NCBI RefSeq assembly: GCF_900156065.1
Contig: NZ_FTNF01000030.1
Coordinates: 1 to 64,000 of the forward strand
Direction of reading: 5' to 3'
DNA: 64,000 bases
Origin: Micromonospora avicenniae
GTDB lineage: Bacteria > Actinomycetota > Actinomycetes > Mycobacteriales > Micromonosporaceae
Below are positions 33,658 through 43,059 of this stretch, piece by piece. The notes beneath the pieces are model-generated. The model did not search any database and was not told the origin of the DNA. It saw only the letters and a program-made list of their open reading frames with translations. Numbering within the stretch: position 1 is the stretch's first letter; each line of letters begins with the position of its first letter. The position numbers and the translations under genes are program-made.

Positions 33658-36600
33658 TTACCGGGACCGTACCCCGTAGGCGCGGTAGACGGTCTGCGTG
33701 ACCTGGTTGCCGGCCCGGTCGTCGAGGGTGACGCGCAGCGCGACGTGACCCGCGGCGGATCGGTTCTCGACCATCACCTGGCCCAGCTGCCCCTCGGACG
33801 TGGCGGTCACCGCGAGCGGCTGCCAGGTGCCGCCCTCGTTGTAGGAGACCTCCACCCGCTTGACATGGGTGCCCGCAGTGCCCCCGCTGGGACGGCCGCC
33901 GACGCCGATCAGCACCTTGGTTCGCGACCCCTTGACGGCCTGGTTGTATCCGTCGAGCCCGACGGCGGTCAGCCGGGGCACGAAAAGCGGATTGTCGACG
34001 TACGAGTCGGTGCCTTCGGCGGTGAACCGCCACTCGGTGTCAATCCTGTTGGACAGGGTCGAGTAGGGCACGTCCCGACTGACGCTCGCCCGCAGGCTGT
34101 ACGTCGACTTCTCGGTCGGCAGCCCGTACACGTAGCCCCACTGGTCGGCCGGCCACTGGGTGACCTGCTGGCCGTCCCGGCTGAGGGTGAGTGTGCCCGA
34201 CGCGGGGCTGAAGCCGAAGGTGTGCGGCTCGGCGTCGATGAACCACGGAATGCTCGGGATCGACATGAAGTCTTCGCGGCGCGAGCCGGTGGAGTTGTCC
34301 AACATCGGCCCGAGGATCGCGTTGTTCCAGGTCTCCTTGCTCTCCTGGTCCAGGCTGACGGTCTTCGTCGGCGCGAAGATCCAGTCGTCCCCGATCCGGA
34401 TGTCACTCTCGTACTGCCCGGGTGAGCGGTACTCGATGACGGTCGACGGATAGGTGACGGGGCCCTCGAAGGACAGCGTGGGCAGGCCACTGTCGCTGAC
34501 CATGCCGACCGAGGCGAAGCCGCTGGAGGCGACGCCTGGGGCCTTGAAGGTCGTCACCACCCGGGCCAGTTCCTCCCTCGCCACCGTGCGTACCGGTTTC
34601 GTCGGGACGCCGTCACGGACGTCTGCGATGCGGTAGTAGTACGGGCTCGGTGACTGGGCGCTCGATCCCTTCTTGTCGAAGACCGCCCGGGCGTTGTAGG
34701 TGACCGCCGGGTCGTCGAGCGGGAGCACGTAGTTGGCGCCCTCCAGGCCGAAGGCGCCTCCGTGCGCCAGACGCCTGCCCGCCACATCGAGGGCGAGGTC
34801 CACAGAGGTCATGAGGTGCTCGGCCGAGCGGTCGGAGACGTCGAGGCGGACCTGCTTGCCGAGGCGGGCGTCGACTGTCACCGGCAGGATGGCGCTCTCG
34901 TCGGTCACGGTGATCGGCACGATCCCGTAGGTGAAGGTGACGTCGTCCGGTCCGCCCGGATAGACCGTGGTCAGCAGGTAGTGCCGGCCGGCGGGCAGCA
35001 AGGCCCGTGCCGTGCCGCCGGCGACGCTCAGCCAGGTCATCTCGCCGGTGGCACCGTTCACCGCGGCGACCCCGCCGTCGGCGACCTCGCCGAGCCGGTT
35101 GACCAGGTTCACCGAGACGTCGTAGCGCGCCTCCTGGTGGTACGTCAGGGCCGTGCGTGCCACCTGCGTCCCGTTGACGCTGGCGGTGAGCGCGCCGAGG
35201 TGGTAGGCCTCGCCCTCACCCTCGCTGCCCATCGTGAGCGTGACCGAGGCGCTGCCTCCAGCCGGTACTTCCAGGCGGGAGGTGTTCAACGTGACCAGCG
35301 CGGCTGGCACCGACGACACGGCCAGGTCAAGCACGGCCGGGGCGTTCCCGTCGTTGCGGTAGCTGACCGTGCGGGTGACGGGGGTGGTGGGGCGGGGCCA
35401 GGGCTGGTTGACGTTGACGGCGCCGGCACTCGGGGTGACCTGAGCGGCGATCGCCCGCGCGAGGTCCACCCGGCCGGTCCCGTACCGGGTCGACGGTGTG
35501 CTCTCCCAGGAGATCCCGACGGCGCTGCTGGTCAGGGCCGCCTTGAGCTGTTGACCGGTCCAGTCGGGGTGCTGCTGGGCCAGGATCGCCGCTGCGCCGG
35601 CCACGTGTGGAGTGGCCATGGAGGTGCCGCTGAGGGTCCCGTAGCCGCCGCCGGGGACGGCCGCCGTGATGTTCACGCCGGGGGCGCTGATCTCCGGCTT
35701 CAGCGCGGAGTCACCGGCGCGGGGGCCGCAGCTGGAGAAGCTGGCGATGTAGTCGTCGTCGGTGACCGCGGCCACGCTCAGCGCCGCGTCCGCGGTGCTG
35801 GGTGAGCCGATCGGGTGGGCGCCGTACGAGCAGCCGTCGTTGCCCGCCGCGATGACGAAGAGCGCCCCGGTCTGGGCCGACAGGTCGTTCACCGCGGCTT
35901 CGAGCGGGTCGACACCGGGCGTGTCGATGCTGCCGAGGCTCATGTTGATGACCTTGGCGTGCACCTCGGTCGCCGCCCACTGCATACCGGCGAGGATCGC
36001 CGACCAGGGGCAACCGTCCACGCCGCAGACCTTGCCCTCGGCCAGCTTCGCGCCGGGTGCCACGCCCTTGAACGACCCTTCGGAGGCGGCGCCGCTGCCC
36101 GCGATGGTCGAGGAGACGTGGGTGCCGTGGCCGACGTGGTCGTCCACCGTGCCTTCGCCGACGAAGTCTGCGGAGGCGACGACCGCGTCCTTGAGGTCGG
36201 GGTGGTCGACGTCGTAGCCGGTGTCGAGAACGGCGACGGTGACACCGGTGCCGGTGAGCCCGGCCTGCCAGGCGATGGGGGCGTTGATCTGGGGCACGCT
36301 GCGGTCCAGCGAGACGGCCATCTTGCGGTCCAGCCAGAGCTTGCCGAGATCGCCGCGCAGCCGATGCGCCGACTTCTCGCCGCCGGTGACCGCGCGCCAC
36401 ATGCGGCCGGTGTCCTTCGGCGCCACGCGCACCGCGTTCAACCCGAGCCGGGGCAGCGTACGGGTGGTCCGGGCGGTGTCGGAGAGCATGGCCCGCACCT
36501 TGTCGGACCGCTCGGCCGTGGCCGTCTTGCCGTACTGGGTGAGCAGCGGCAGATCGCCGCCGTCAGTGGTGGCGTTGTCGATCAGTGCTCCCAGGTCGAA

Positions 36601-36966
36601 CAGCTGGGGGTCCAGGTGATCGGTGGCGAGCAGGGTCAGCGCGTCGGAGGGTACGACCGAGACGGCGCCGTCGCCGGACGACCGGGTCAGGAACGTGATG
36701 TCCTCGCGCCCGGGGCCGGGGGTGACGCGGTACGAGGTGATCCCCTTCGGCCCGCGGGTGATCGCCACCGTGTCGCCGGTGACCAGAGCCACCGTGTGGT
36801 GTTCGAGTTGTTGCGGCGCACCGCCGGATGCGGCGGCCGGCTGCGGTCCGGCGACCGCCGGGGCTGGGGCCACGGCCGCCGACGCGGCTATCCCCACCAC
36901 CGTGAGGGCGCCGGCTGCCACCTTCCGGGCGACACTCCGGGGCGACCGAAGTAGATATACGGACAT
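33658..36966 (-). CDS. Secreted subtilisin-like (S8) serine protease, about 1100 residues
   Basis: An exported S8 protease. Signal peptide residues 1-40 (cleavage near AVAGPQ), propeptide to about 215, then the catalytic domain with Asp248 (VTVAVLDTGYDVDHPD), His280 (HVGHGTHVSSTIAG), Asn376 (VIAAGNDG) and Ser449 (LSGTSMATPHVAGAAAILA). About 600 residues of beta-sandwich-like repeats follow. ATG 36966 after GAGAGGG is chosen because the signal peptide starts there. Paired with a divergent regulator, as in module 1. Probable extracellular protein degradation. Confidence 0.92.
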   Translation of the reverse strand: MSVYLLRSPRSVARKVAAGALTVVGIAASAAVAPAPAVAGPQPAAASGGAPQQLEHHTVALVTGDTVAITRGPKGITSYRVTPGPGREDITFLTRSSGDGAVSVVPSDALTLLATDHLDPQLFDLGALIDNATTDGGDLPLLTQYGKTATAERSDKVRAMLSDTARTTRTLPRLGLNAVRVAPKDTGRMWRAVTGGEKSAHRLRGDLGKLWLDRKMAVSLDRSVPQINAPIAWQAGLTGTGVTVAVLDTGYDVDHPDLKDAVVASADFVGEGTVDDHVGHGTHVSSTIAGSGAASEGSFKGVAPGAKLAEGKVCGVDGCPWSAILAGMQWAATEVHAKVINMSLGSIDTPGVDPLEAAVNDLSAQTGALFVIAAGNDGCSYGAHPIGSPSTADAALSVAAVTDDDYIASFSSCGPRAGDSALKPEISAPGVNITAAVPGGGYGTLSGTSMATPHVAGAAAILAQQHPDWTGQQLKAALTSSAVGISWESTPSTRYGTGRVDLARAIAAQVTPSAGAVNVNQPWPRPTTPVTRTVSYRNDGNAPAVLDLAVSSVPAALVTLNTSRLEVPAGGSASVTLTMGSEGEGEAYHLGALTASVNGTQVARTALTYHQEARYDVSVNLVNRLGEVADGGVAAVNGATGEMTWLSVAGGTARALLPAGRHYLLTTVYPGGPDDVTFTYGIVPITVTDESAILPVTVDARLGKQVRLDVSDRSAEHLMTSVDLALDVAGRRLAHGGAFGLEGANYVLPLDDPAVTYNARAVFDKKGSSAQSPSPYYYRIADVRDGVPTKPVRTVAREELARVVTTFKAPGVASSGFASVGMVSDSGLPTLSFEGPVTYPSTVIEYRSPGQYESDIRIGDDWIFAPTKTVSLDQESKETWNNAILGPMLDNSTGSRREDFMSIPSIPWFIDAEPHTFGFSPASGTLTLSRDGQQVTQWPADQWGYVYGLPTEKSTYSLRASVSRDVPYSTLSNRIDTEWRFTAEGTDSYVDNPLFVPRLTAVGLDGYNQAVKGSRTKVLIGVGGRPSGGTAGTHVKRVEVSYNEGGTWQPLAVTATSEGQLGQVMVENRSAAGHVALRVTLDDRAGNQVTQTVYRAYGVRSR

Positions 36967-37206
36967 CGACCCTCTCTTCAGCTGACGAGCCTTGATCTTT
37001 CGTGACGTCACGACTGGCACCTGCCGACCACGGTCCGGCCGGGGTCCTCGCGGAGATGAGCTCGGCAGAGTGTCACACTTGGCACCACCCCCGGCTAGAT
37101 CACTTCGCGGCGCAGATGCGCCCTGACTCAGGTGCGCCATCACCAGCACCGCTCACCGCCGAACCGGCGTGCGCGTCCGGCACCCGCCCGATGGGAGGTT
37201 CCCACC
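36967..37206. promoter_or_regulatory. Divergent promoter region of protease module 2
   Basis: 240 bp between S8 protease and regulator starts. Contains GTGACGTCAC (a perfect 10-bp palindrome near 37002-37011) and TCACACTTG at 37073-37081, shared with module 1. Confidence 0.35.
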
Positions 37207-38181
37207 TTGCTCGAGTCCGCCGGACTCAGCGCCGCCGAGGAGTCGATTTACCTCGCGCTGCTCCGGCACGGCGCAGCCACCGTCGATCAGCTCGTCAGGC
37301 GCACGCGACGTACGGCCACGCAGGTCAGCCGGGCCGTGACCGGCCTCCGGCGAAAGGGAATGGTGCACCGCACGCCACCACCGCACGGCCTGGTCGTGCC
37401 GGTTCCGCCCGACGAGGCGATCGACCAGCTGATCCAGCGGCGGCACTCCGAACTGGATCGGGTCCGCGAGGCCGCTCACACGCTGGCGGCCCAGACCCGC
37501 GACCGCACCGCCGGACGGCGTACCGGCGAGCTCATCGAGATCGTCCAGGGCCAGGCGAGCGTGCAGCGTGCCTTCGACCGGGTGCAGCGGGTCGCCAGGA
37601 CGGAGGTACGTCAGCTGGTCGCACCTCCGTACGCGGCCGCGAAACAGGTCAACAGCGTGCAGATGGAACGGGCGTCGCAGGTCACCTACCGCGTCGTCTA
37701 CACGATCGACTCTCTCGACGACCCGGCCATCCTGGCGGCAACCACGGAACACGTCCGTACCGGCGAACTGGCCCGCCTCGCGCCGACCGTGCCAACGAAG
37801 CTCGCCGTCGCCGACCACACGCTGGCGCTGCTTCCCCTGGTCTGGACGGACGCCGCACAGGACGCGGCGGTGCTCGTACATCCATGCGCGCTGCTCGACG
37901 CACTCGTCGCGCTCTTCGAGGGAGTGTGGGCGGCGGCGACCCCGTTGACGCTGTCCGGCGCCGACGCATCCACCGCGCAGGGCGAGATCTCCGACGAGGA
38001 CCGCAAGCTGCTGTCCCTGCTGGTCGCCGGGATGACCGACGAGGCGGCTGGGGCTCGCCTCGGAATGAGCCGCCGCACAGTTGTACGCCGGATGCAGCAC
38101 CTGATGAAGACCGCGGGGGCGCAATCGCGCCTGCAGTTGGGGTGGCGCGCACACGAGCGCGGCTGGCTGTCCAAGACCTAA
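37207..38181 (+). CDS. TrmB/LuxR-type two-HTH regulator (module 2)
   Basis: A 324-residue paralogue of the regulator at 26272. Start is taken as TTG 37207, with GGGAGG 8 nt upstream; it begins exactly at the winged helix (LESAGLSAAEESIYLALLRH). The middle domain shares VRQLVAPPYAAA and VPTKLAVADHTLALLPL with the paralogue. A LuxR helix-turn-helix is at the end (LLVAGMTDEAAGARLGMSRR, RTVVRRMQHLM). It is divergent from an S8 protease gene and presumably controls it. Confidence 0.85.
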   Translation: MLESAGLSAAEESIYLALLRHGAATVDQLVRRTRRTATQVSRAVTGLRRKGMVHRTPPPHGLVVPVPPDEAIDQLIQRRHSELDRVREAAHTLAAQTRDRTAGRRTGELIEIVQGQASVQRAFDRVQRVARTEVRQLVAPPYAAAKQVNSVQMERASQVTYRVVYTIDSLDDPAILAATTEHVRTGELARLAPTVPTKLAVADHTLALLPLVWTDAAQDAAVLVHPCALLDALVALFEGVWAAATPLTLSGADASTAQGEISDEDRKLLSLLVAGMTDEAAGARLGMSRRTVVRRMQHLMKTAGAQSRLQLGWRAHERGWLSKT

Positions 38182-38303
38182 GCCCGGGTGGTCATCGCAC
38201 GAAGGCCCCCGAAGAACAGCAGCGGGACGTGCAGGGCGCGCGACCATACGCGTCACGCGGGCCGGGGACCCGGCTGACGTTGGGTGTGCTCACCTTGTGG
38301 AGA

Positions 38304-39524
38304 ATGCGGCCGGTGCGACTTGATCTGGACAGCATCGACTGGGCGTCGCTGACGCACGCGTACGGAAGTGCCGAGGACGTGCCTGGCCTACTCCGTGACC
38401 TGCGGTCATCCGACGCCGAGGTCCGTAGCGCGGCGATGTACGAGCTGTACGGCAACATCTACCACCAGGGCACCCGCTACGAGGCCACCGCATACGCGGT
38501 CCCGTTCCTGCTGGAGCTGCTGGCCGACCCCGCCACGCCCGCCCGGCACGAGATCATTCAGCTGCTCTCCTGCCTCGCTGTCGGCTACCCGCCTTACGAG
38601 ATACCCGCCGGCGGCCTCCCCATCGCCGAAATCCGCAACGACGTGGCTCAGGTCCCGGATGAGACCTGGCGCCGCTGGTCGCAAGCGATGAAGGATTGGT
38701 ACGAGGCCGTTGGTACAGGGCAGCGGCAGCCGCTTCCGCTCACCAAGCCTGAGCTGCGCCTGTTCGAGACCCGGCACACGCTCGCCGCGTACGATGCCGT
38801 CCGGGCCGGCGTTCCGCTGTTGTTGGCATGCCTGGCCGACCCAGACGGCGAGGTGGTCGGGGAGGCGATCCACGCCCTGGCCTGGTTCTCGGAGGAGATG
38901 ACGTCGATCCGTCCCCGCCTGCTCGAAATCGCCTCCGACGACGAGCGCCCGGCGCGGATAGTGGGAGCGGCGGTGCTCGCGTTGGGACTGGTCGGCGGTG
39001 CGGTGACGCCGCCGGTAGCGGACCTGTTCGACAGGAACCTTGCCGGTACGGACCCGGCCCTGAGATGGGCGGCTGCTGTGGCGTGGGCACAACTGGCTCG
39101 TGAAGAGGTGCCGGACTCGGCGATTGCCGAGCTACGCGGTTGGGCGGCCATTCGCCAACAGGACGCCGGGCGGGCGATCTGGTCTGAGAGCCCCAACGAT
39201 GTGGCACTCGAAGTGCTCGACGCCTTCGCCGCGCCGGTCGCCGAGCAGGTGCGGACGGAACTCGTTGCGGCAGTGCTCGCCGAGCAACCCACATCGAACT
39301 GGCACAACCATTTCAACGTGGTGCTGGGGAGCGCGTTCCCGCAGATGGAGGCGGATCACGGCCGCGGCTTCGAGGAACTTACGGCGGCGCAACGGATGGT
39401 AGTCGTCTGGCTCGTCGACAACCCGCAGGTGTTCGGCTCTTCGGGGCCTCAAGGGCCGCTCCGCCAACACGGCCTGCCCACGACCCACGAGGCGCTGCGC
39501 GCTTACGCCGGCCTGGACGGATGA
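38304..39524 (+). CDS. HEAT-repeat-like protein of unknown function
   Basis: A 406-residue soluble all-helical protein. The start MRPVRLDLDSIDWASLTHAY is followed by LLRDLRSSDAEVRSAAMYEL and AYAVPFLLELLADPATPARH, spaced like HEAT/armadillo repeats, and later by PLLLACLADPDGEVVGEAIH. Likely a protein-interaction scaffold; no catalytic motif seen. GTG 38313 with GGAG upstream is an alternative start. No obvious partner; a convergent CoA-transferase gene ends 80 bp away. Confidence 0.75.
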   Translation: MRPVRLDLDSIDWASLTHAYGSAEDVPGLLRDLRSSDAEVRSAAMYELYGNIYHQGTRYEATAYAVPFLLELLADPATPARHEIIQLLSCLAVGYPPYEIPAGGLPIAEIRNDVAQVPDETWRRWSQAMKDWYEAVGTGQRQPLPLTKPELRLFETRHTLAAYDAVRAGVPLLLACLADPDGEVVGEAIHALAWFSEEMTSIRPRLLEIASDDERPARIVGAAVLALGLVGGAVTPPVADLFDRNLAGTDPALRWAAAVAWAQLAREEVPDSAIAELRGWAAIRQQDAGRAIWSESPNDVALEVLDAFAAPVAEQVRTELVAAVLAEQPTSNWHNHFNVVLGSAFPQMEADHGRGFEELTAAQRMVVVWLVDNPQVFGSSGPQGPLRQHGLPTTHEALRAYAGLDG

Positions 39525-39604
39525 CAGACAAATCGCGTCGCGAGAGGCACCAGCCACGGCGACCTTGGGCGCTGCAGGTTCACCACGATGCGTGTCAGGG
39601 CCGG

Positions 39605-40273
39605 TCATCGGTCTCCTTGGCGGGTCCGATCCAGCAGCGGCACCTCGAGAAGATGCATCAGCTCGTCGAACCCGCAGTCGAAGAGCTCCCGTACCGCCAC
39701 GCCCTCGTCTTCGATGAGGAACACCGCGAGGTCGGTGTAGACGCGGCTGACGCATCCCACACCGGTCAGCGGGTAGGTGCACTCCGGCACGAGCTTCGGA
39801 GTCCCGTCCCGCGAGAGCAAATTCATCATCACGTACGTCTGCTTGGCCCCGATGGCAAGGTCCATCGCGCCGCCGACGGCGGGGATGTCGTCGGGCCGGC
39901 CGGTGTGCCAGTTGGCGAGGTCACCTCGGGCCGATACTTGATAGGCGCCGAGCACGCAGACATCCAGGTGGCCGCCGCGCATCATGGCGAAGGAGTCGGC
40001 GTGGTGGAAGTATGAAGCGCCGGGCAGTTCGGTCACGGGTACCTTGCCGGCGTTGATGAGGTCGGGATCGACTTCATCACCGTGCGCCTCGGGTCCCATG
40101 CCCAGCATGCCGTTCTCCGTGTGCAGCACGATCTGGCTGTCCGGGGACAGGTGGTTGCTGATCCGGGTCGGTAACCCGATACCGAGGTTCACGTAGGCAC
40201 CGTGCGGGATGTCGCGCGCGACGCGGGCGGCGAGTTCGTCGGTGCTGAGGCCACGCGGCGCCACGGCGGTCAT
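39605..40273 (-). CDS. pcaJ: 3-oxoadipate CoA-transferase subunit B
   Basis: A 222-residue beta subunit of a family I CoA-transferase. The conserved NLGIGLPTRISNHL and HTENGMLGMGP motifs are present; the Glu in the latter is the catalytic acyl acceptor. With PcaI it moves CoA from succinyl-CoA to 3-oxoadipate. It overlaps pcaI by 4 nt (ATGA) and is the last gene of the operon. A succinyl-CoA:acetoacetate transferase would look similar; the neighbours decide. Confidence 0.9.
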   Translation of the reverse strand: MTAVAPRGLSTDELAARVARDIPHGAYVNLGIGLPTRISNHLSPDSQIVLHTENGMLGMGPEAHGDEVDPDLINAGKVPVTELPGASYFHHADSFAMMRGGHLDVCVLGAYQVSARGDLANWHTGRPDDIPAVGGAMDLAIGAKQTYVMMNLLSRDGTPKLVPECTYPLTGVGCVSRVYTDLAVFLIEDEGVAVRELFDCGFDELMHLLEVPLLDRTRQGDR

Positions 40274-40968
40274 CGGCCTGCTCCGACTGGCTCAGTCACC
40301 GGCACGGGCGCCGAGACCCGGACGATGCGGTCGACATAGATCGATGGCGTAACGATGATCTCCGGGTCGAGTTCACCGACCGGCACCACCTCCTCGACCT
40401 GAACGATGGTCGTGGTCGCGGCCGCCGCCATGATCGGGCCGAAGTTGCGGGCGGTCTTGCGATACACCAGGTTGCCCAGCTCGTCGGCTCGGTACGCCTT
40501 GACGAGCGCGTAGTCCGCTCGCAGCGGGTATTCCAGCACGTAAGAACGGCCATCGATCACTCGGGTCTCCTTGCCGTCGGCCAGGGATGTGCCGTAGCCG
40601 GTCGGCGTGTAGAAGGCTCCGATGCCGGCACCTGCGGCGCGGATGCGCTCGGCGAGGTTGCCCTGCGGAACGAGCTCGAGCTCGATCTCCCCAGCTCGGT
40701 ACTTCTGGTCGAAATGCCAGGAGTCCCGCTGGCGGGGAAAGGAGCAAACAATCTTGCGAACACGACCCGTGCGGATGAGTGCAGCCAGGCCCACGTCCCC
40801 GTTTCCGGCGTTGTTGTTCACCACGGTGAGATCCGTGGCTCCCGATGCGATTAGCGCGTCAATGAGTTCGACGGGCTGGCCGGCGGTGCCGAATCCGCCG
40901 ATCATCACGGTGGCGCCGTCGGGGATCCCCGCCACCGCCGCAGTCGGTTCATGCAGGATGCTGACCAC
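40270..40968 (-). CDS. pcaI: 3-oxoadipate CoA-transferase subunit A
   Basis: A 232-residue alpha subunit: GATVMIGGFGTAGQPVELID is the family start, with FPRQRDSWHFDQKY and GIGAFYTPTGYGTSLADG downstream. It forms a heteromer with the B subunit encoded next (4-nt overlap) and activates beta-ketoadipate made from maleylacetate. Located 3 nt after the thiolase stop, so translationally coupled. Distinguishing it from acetoacetate transferases rests on context. Confidence 0.9.
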   Translation of the reverse strand: MVSILHEPTAAVAGIPDGATVMIGGFGTAGQPVELIDALIASGATDLTVVNNNAGNGDVGLAALIRTGRVRKIVCSFPRQRDSWHFDQKYRAGEIELELVPQGNLAERIRAAGAGIGAFYTPTGYGTSLADGKETRVIDGRSYVLEYPLRADYALVKAYRADELGNLVYRKTARNFGPIMAAAATTTIVQVEEVVPVGELDPEIIVTPSIYVDRIVRVSAPVPVTEPVGAGR

Positions 40969-40971
40969 GGC

Positions 40972-42162
40972 TCAGGTATCCAGGTTCTCGAGGACCACGG
41001 CAAGTCCCTGTCCGACCCCGATGCAGATCGCGGCGACCCCCCACCGCTCGCCCGCCTTCCGCAGCGAGCGGGCGAGCGTGGCGAGCACGCGGGTCCCGGA
41101 TGCGCCCAACGGGTGGCCGATGGCGATGGCGCCGCCGTGTGCGTTGACGATGCCGGGGTCGACGTTCCAGGCATTGATGCAGGCCACGGTCTGCGCGGCG
41201 AACGCCTCGTTCAGCTCCACCGCGCCCACGTCGCCCCAGTCGATGCCGGCGCGTTTGAGCGCCATGTTGGCGGCCTCCACCGGCGCGAACCCGAAGTACT
41301 GCGGGTCGTTGGCGGAAGTCCCGCGGCCGGCGATCCGCGCCAGCGGCGGCCGACCGACGATCTCCGCGGCGGATGGGCTACCCAGCAGGACTGCGGACGC
41401 GCCGTCGTTGAGGGGCGAGGAGTTCCCGGCGGTCACGGTGCCGTCTTGCGGGCGGAACACCGGTTTGAGCGCGGCGAGTTTCGCCGGGCTGGTGTCGGGC
41501 CTGATCGACTCGTCGCGGGCAAGGTCCACCCCAGGCACACCGACGACGAGGTCGTCGTAGAACCCTTCCCCCCAGGCGCGGGCAGCCGTTTGGTGGGAGC
41601 GCAGCGCGAAGGCGTCCTGCGCTTCGCGGCTCACCTGCTCACGGATCGCGAGCAGTTCGGTGGCCTCGCCATTCGAGACCGTCCATTCCGGGTTCATCCG
41701 CGGGTTCGCCAGCCGCCAGCCCAGGGTGGTGGACACCAGTGTCGCATCGCCGGCCGGGTACGCCTTGTCCGGCTTGGGCAGCACCCAGGGCGCCCGGCTC
41801 ATCGACTCCACTCCCCCAGCCAGCACCACGTCCGCCTCGCCGAGGGCGATCTGCCGGGAGGCGACGATGACGGCGTCCAGGCTGGAGCCGCAGAGCCGGT
41901 TCACGGTGGTGGCCGGCACCGAGGTTGGCAGTCCGGCCAGCAGCCCGGCCATCCGGGCGACGTTGCGGTTGTCTTCCCCGGCGCCGTTGGCGTTGCCCAG
42001 CACGATCTCGTCGACGCGGTCGGGTTCCAGCGCGGGCGCCCGTTCGAGCAGCGTCCGCAGCACGTGCGCTGCCAGGTCGTCCGGTCGCACACCGGCCAGC
42101 GCGCCGCCGTACTTGCCGAATGGGGTGCGTACGCCGTCGTACAGGTAGACGTCGGTGGGGAT
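40972..42162 (-). CDS. pcaF: Beta-ketoadipyl-CoA thiolase, probable ATC start codon
   Basis: A thiolase of 396 residues that would cleave beta-ketoadipyl-CoA to succinyl-CoA and acetyl-CoA. Catalytic Cys91 in VNRLCGSSLDAVIV, His in AIGHPLGASG and Cys in AICIGVGQGLAVV are present. The N-terminal strand VYLYDGVRTPFGKYGG lies in frame with the upstream TGA of the dioxygenase and contains no ATG, GTG or TTG. ATC at 42162-42160 has GAGGAGG exactly 8 nt upstream. The first GTG (42090) would delete the conserved TPFG segment. Confidence 0.85.
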   Translation of the reverse strand: MPTDVYLYDGVRTPFGKYGGALAGVRPDDLAAHVLRTLLERAPALEPDRVDEIVLGNANGAGEDNRNVARMAGLLAGLPTSVPATTVNRLCGSSLDAVIVASRQIALGEADVVLAGGVESMSRAPWVLPKPDKAYPAGDATLVSTTLGWRLANPRMNPEWTVSNGEATELLAIREQVSREAQDAFALRSHQTAARAWGEGFYDDLVVGVPGVDLARDESIRPDTSPAKLAALKPVFRPQDGTVTAGNSSPLNDGASAVLLGSPSAAEIVGRPPLARIAGRGTSANDPQYFGFAPVEAANMALKRAGIDWGDVGAVELNEAFAAQTVACINAWNVDPGIVNAHGGAIAIGHPLGASGTRVLATLARSLRKAGERWGVAAICIGVGQGLAVVLENLDT

Positions 42163-42165
42163 GGC

Positions 42166-43059
42166 TCAGCCCTCCTCGCCAGTTGCGGCCGCGGGGGCAA
42201 GAACGATGTCGAACCGCACCCGTGACCACGCGTGGTCTCCCAGGTCGCGGCCGTCCGGGGTGGCGGTGCCGGCCGGCTGGGGCTCGAAGTCCATGACCAG
42301 CGAGTCCCGTACGCCGAAAACGCTGTCGCGGTCGAGCACTTCATCCCCGCGGACGAAGATGTGTGTCACGAGGGTCCTGAATCCCTCCGCCTGGACCATG
42401 AAGTGCAGGTGCGACGCTCGCATGGGCGACCGGCCGGTGGCGGCCAGCAGCCGGCCGACCGGGCCGTCGTCCGGGATCGGGTACGGCACCGGGGCGATCC
42501 CCCAGAAGCGGTAGCTTCCGTCCGCGTCGCTGTACAGGTGCCCACGGGCGGCGACCCTGTCGTCGCCGTACTGGACGTCGTAGCGACCGTCCTCGTCGGC
42601 CTCCCAGACCTCGATCCGCGCATGGGGCACCGGCTTGCCGTACGTGTCGGTGACCGTGCCCTCGACCCAGCACGGTTTCCCGGACGCCCCGCCCGCGATG
42701 TCACCGCCGAGTTCGATCTCCGGCGAGCCGTCGACGAAGAACGGGCCGAACACCGTCGCCTCGGTGGCGTTGCCGTATGCCTCGTTGTTGACGGTGATCG
42801 TCTGCATCGAGGCGCCCAGGACGTCGGAGAGCAGAATGAACTCCTGCCGCCGGTCGTCGGTGATGTGCCCGGTAGCGGTGAGGAACTCGATGGCGTGCTG
42901 CCATTCCTGCTCGGTCAGCCGCACCTCCCGCACGAACGCGTGCAGGTGCCGGGTGAGCGCCTGCATCAGCTCCTTGAGCCGCGGGTCCGGCGTGTTGTCG
43001 AACGACGCGACCACGCGCTCGACAAGCTGTGACTCGCGGTCCTGCTGCTCCGTGCTCAT
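42166..43059 (-). CDS. Hydroxyquinol 1,2-dioxygenase
   Basis: A 297-residue intradiol ring-cleavage dioxygenase. Iron(III) ligands are Tyr160 (DGRYDVQY), Tyr193 (PVPYPIPDDGPVG), His217 and His219 (RASHLHFMV). The N-terminal helical dimerisation domain, linker residues and CWVEGTVTDTYGKPV strand resemble hydroxyquinol rather than catechol dioxygenases, as does the neighbouring maleylacetate reductase. It converts 1,2,4-benzenetriol to maleylacetate. Overlaps the reductase by an ATGA junction. Confidence 0.9.
   Translation of the reverse strand: MSTEQQDRESQLVERVVASFDNTPDPRLKELMQALTRHLHAFVREVRLTEQEWQHAIEFLTATGHITDDRRQEFILLSDVLGASMQTITVNNEAYGNATEATVFGPFFVDGSPEIELGGDIAGGASGKPCWVEGTVTDTYGKPVPHARIEVWEADEDGRYDVQYGDDRVAARGHLYSDADGSYRFWGIAPVPYPIPDDGPVGRLLAATGRSPMRASHLHFMVQAEGFRTLVTHIFVRGDEVLDRDSVFGVRDSLVMDFEPQPAGTATPDGRDLGDHAWSRVRFDIVLAPAAATGEEG

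Noticed and set aside
35815..36954. Plus-strand open frame of about 380 codons opposite the S8 protease
   Set aside because: Antisense shadow of a canonical S8 catalytic domain.
40972..42090. GTG at 42090 as the thiolase start
   Set aside because: It would delete the conserved VRTPFGKYGG segment and leave a 75-nt gap in a tightly coupled operon.
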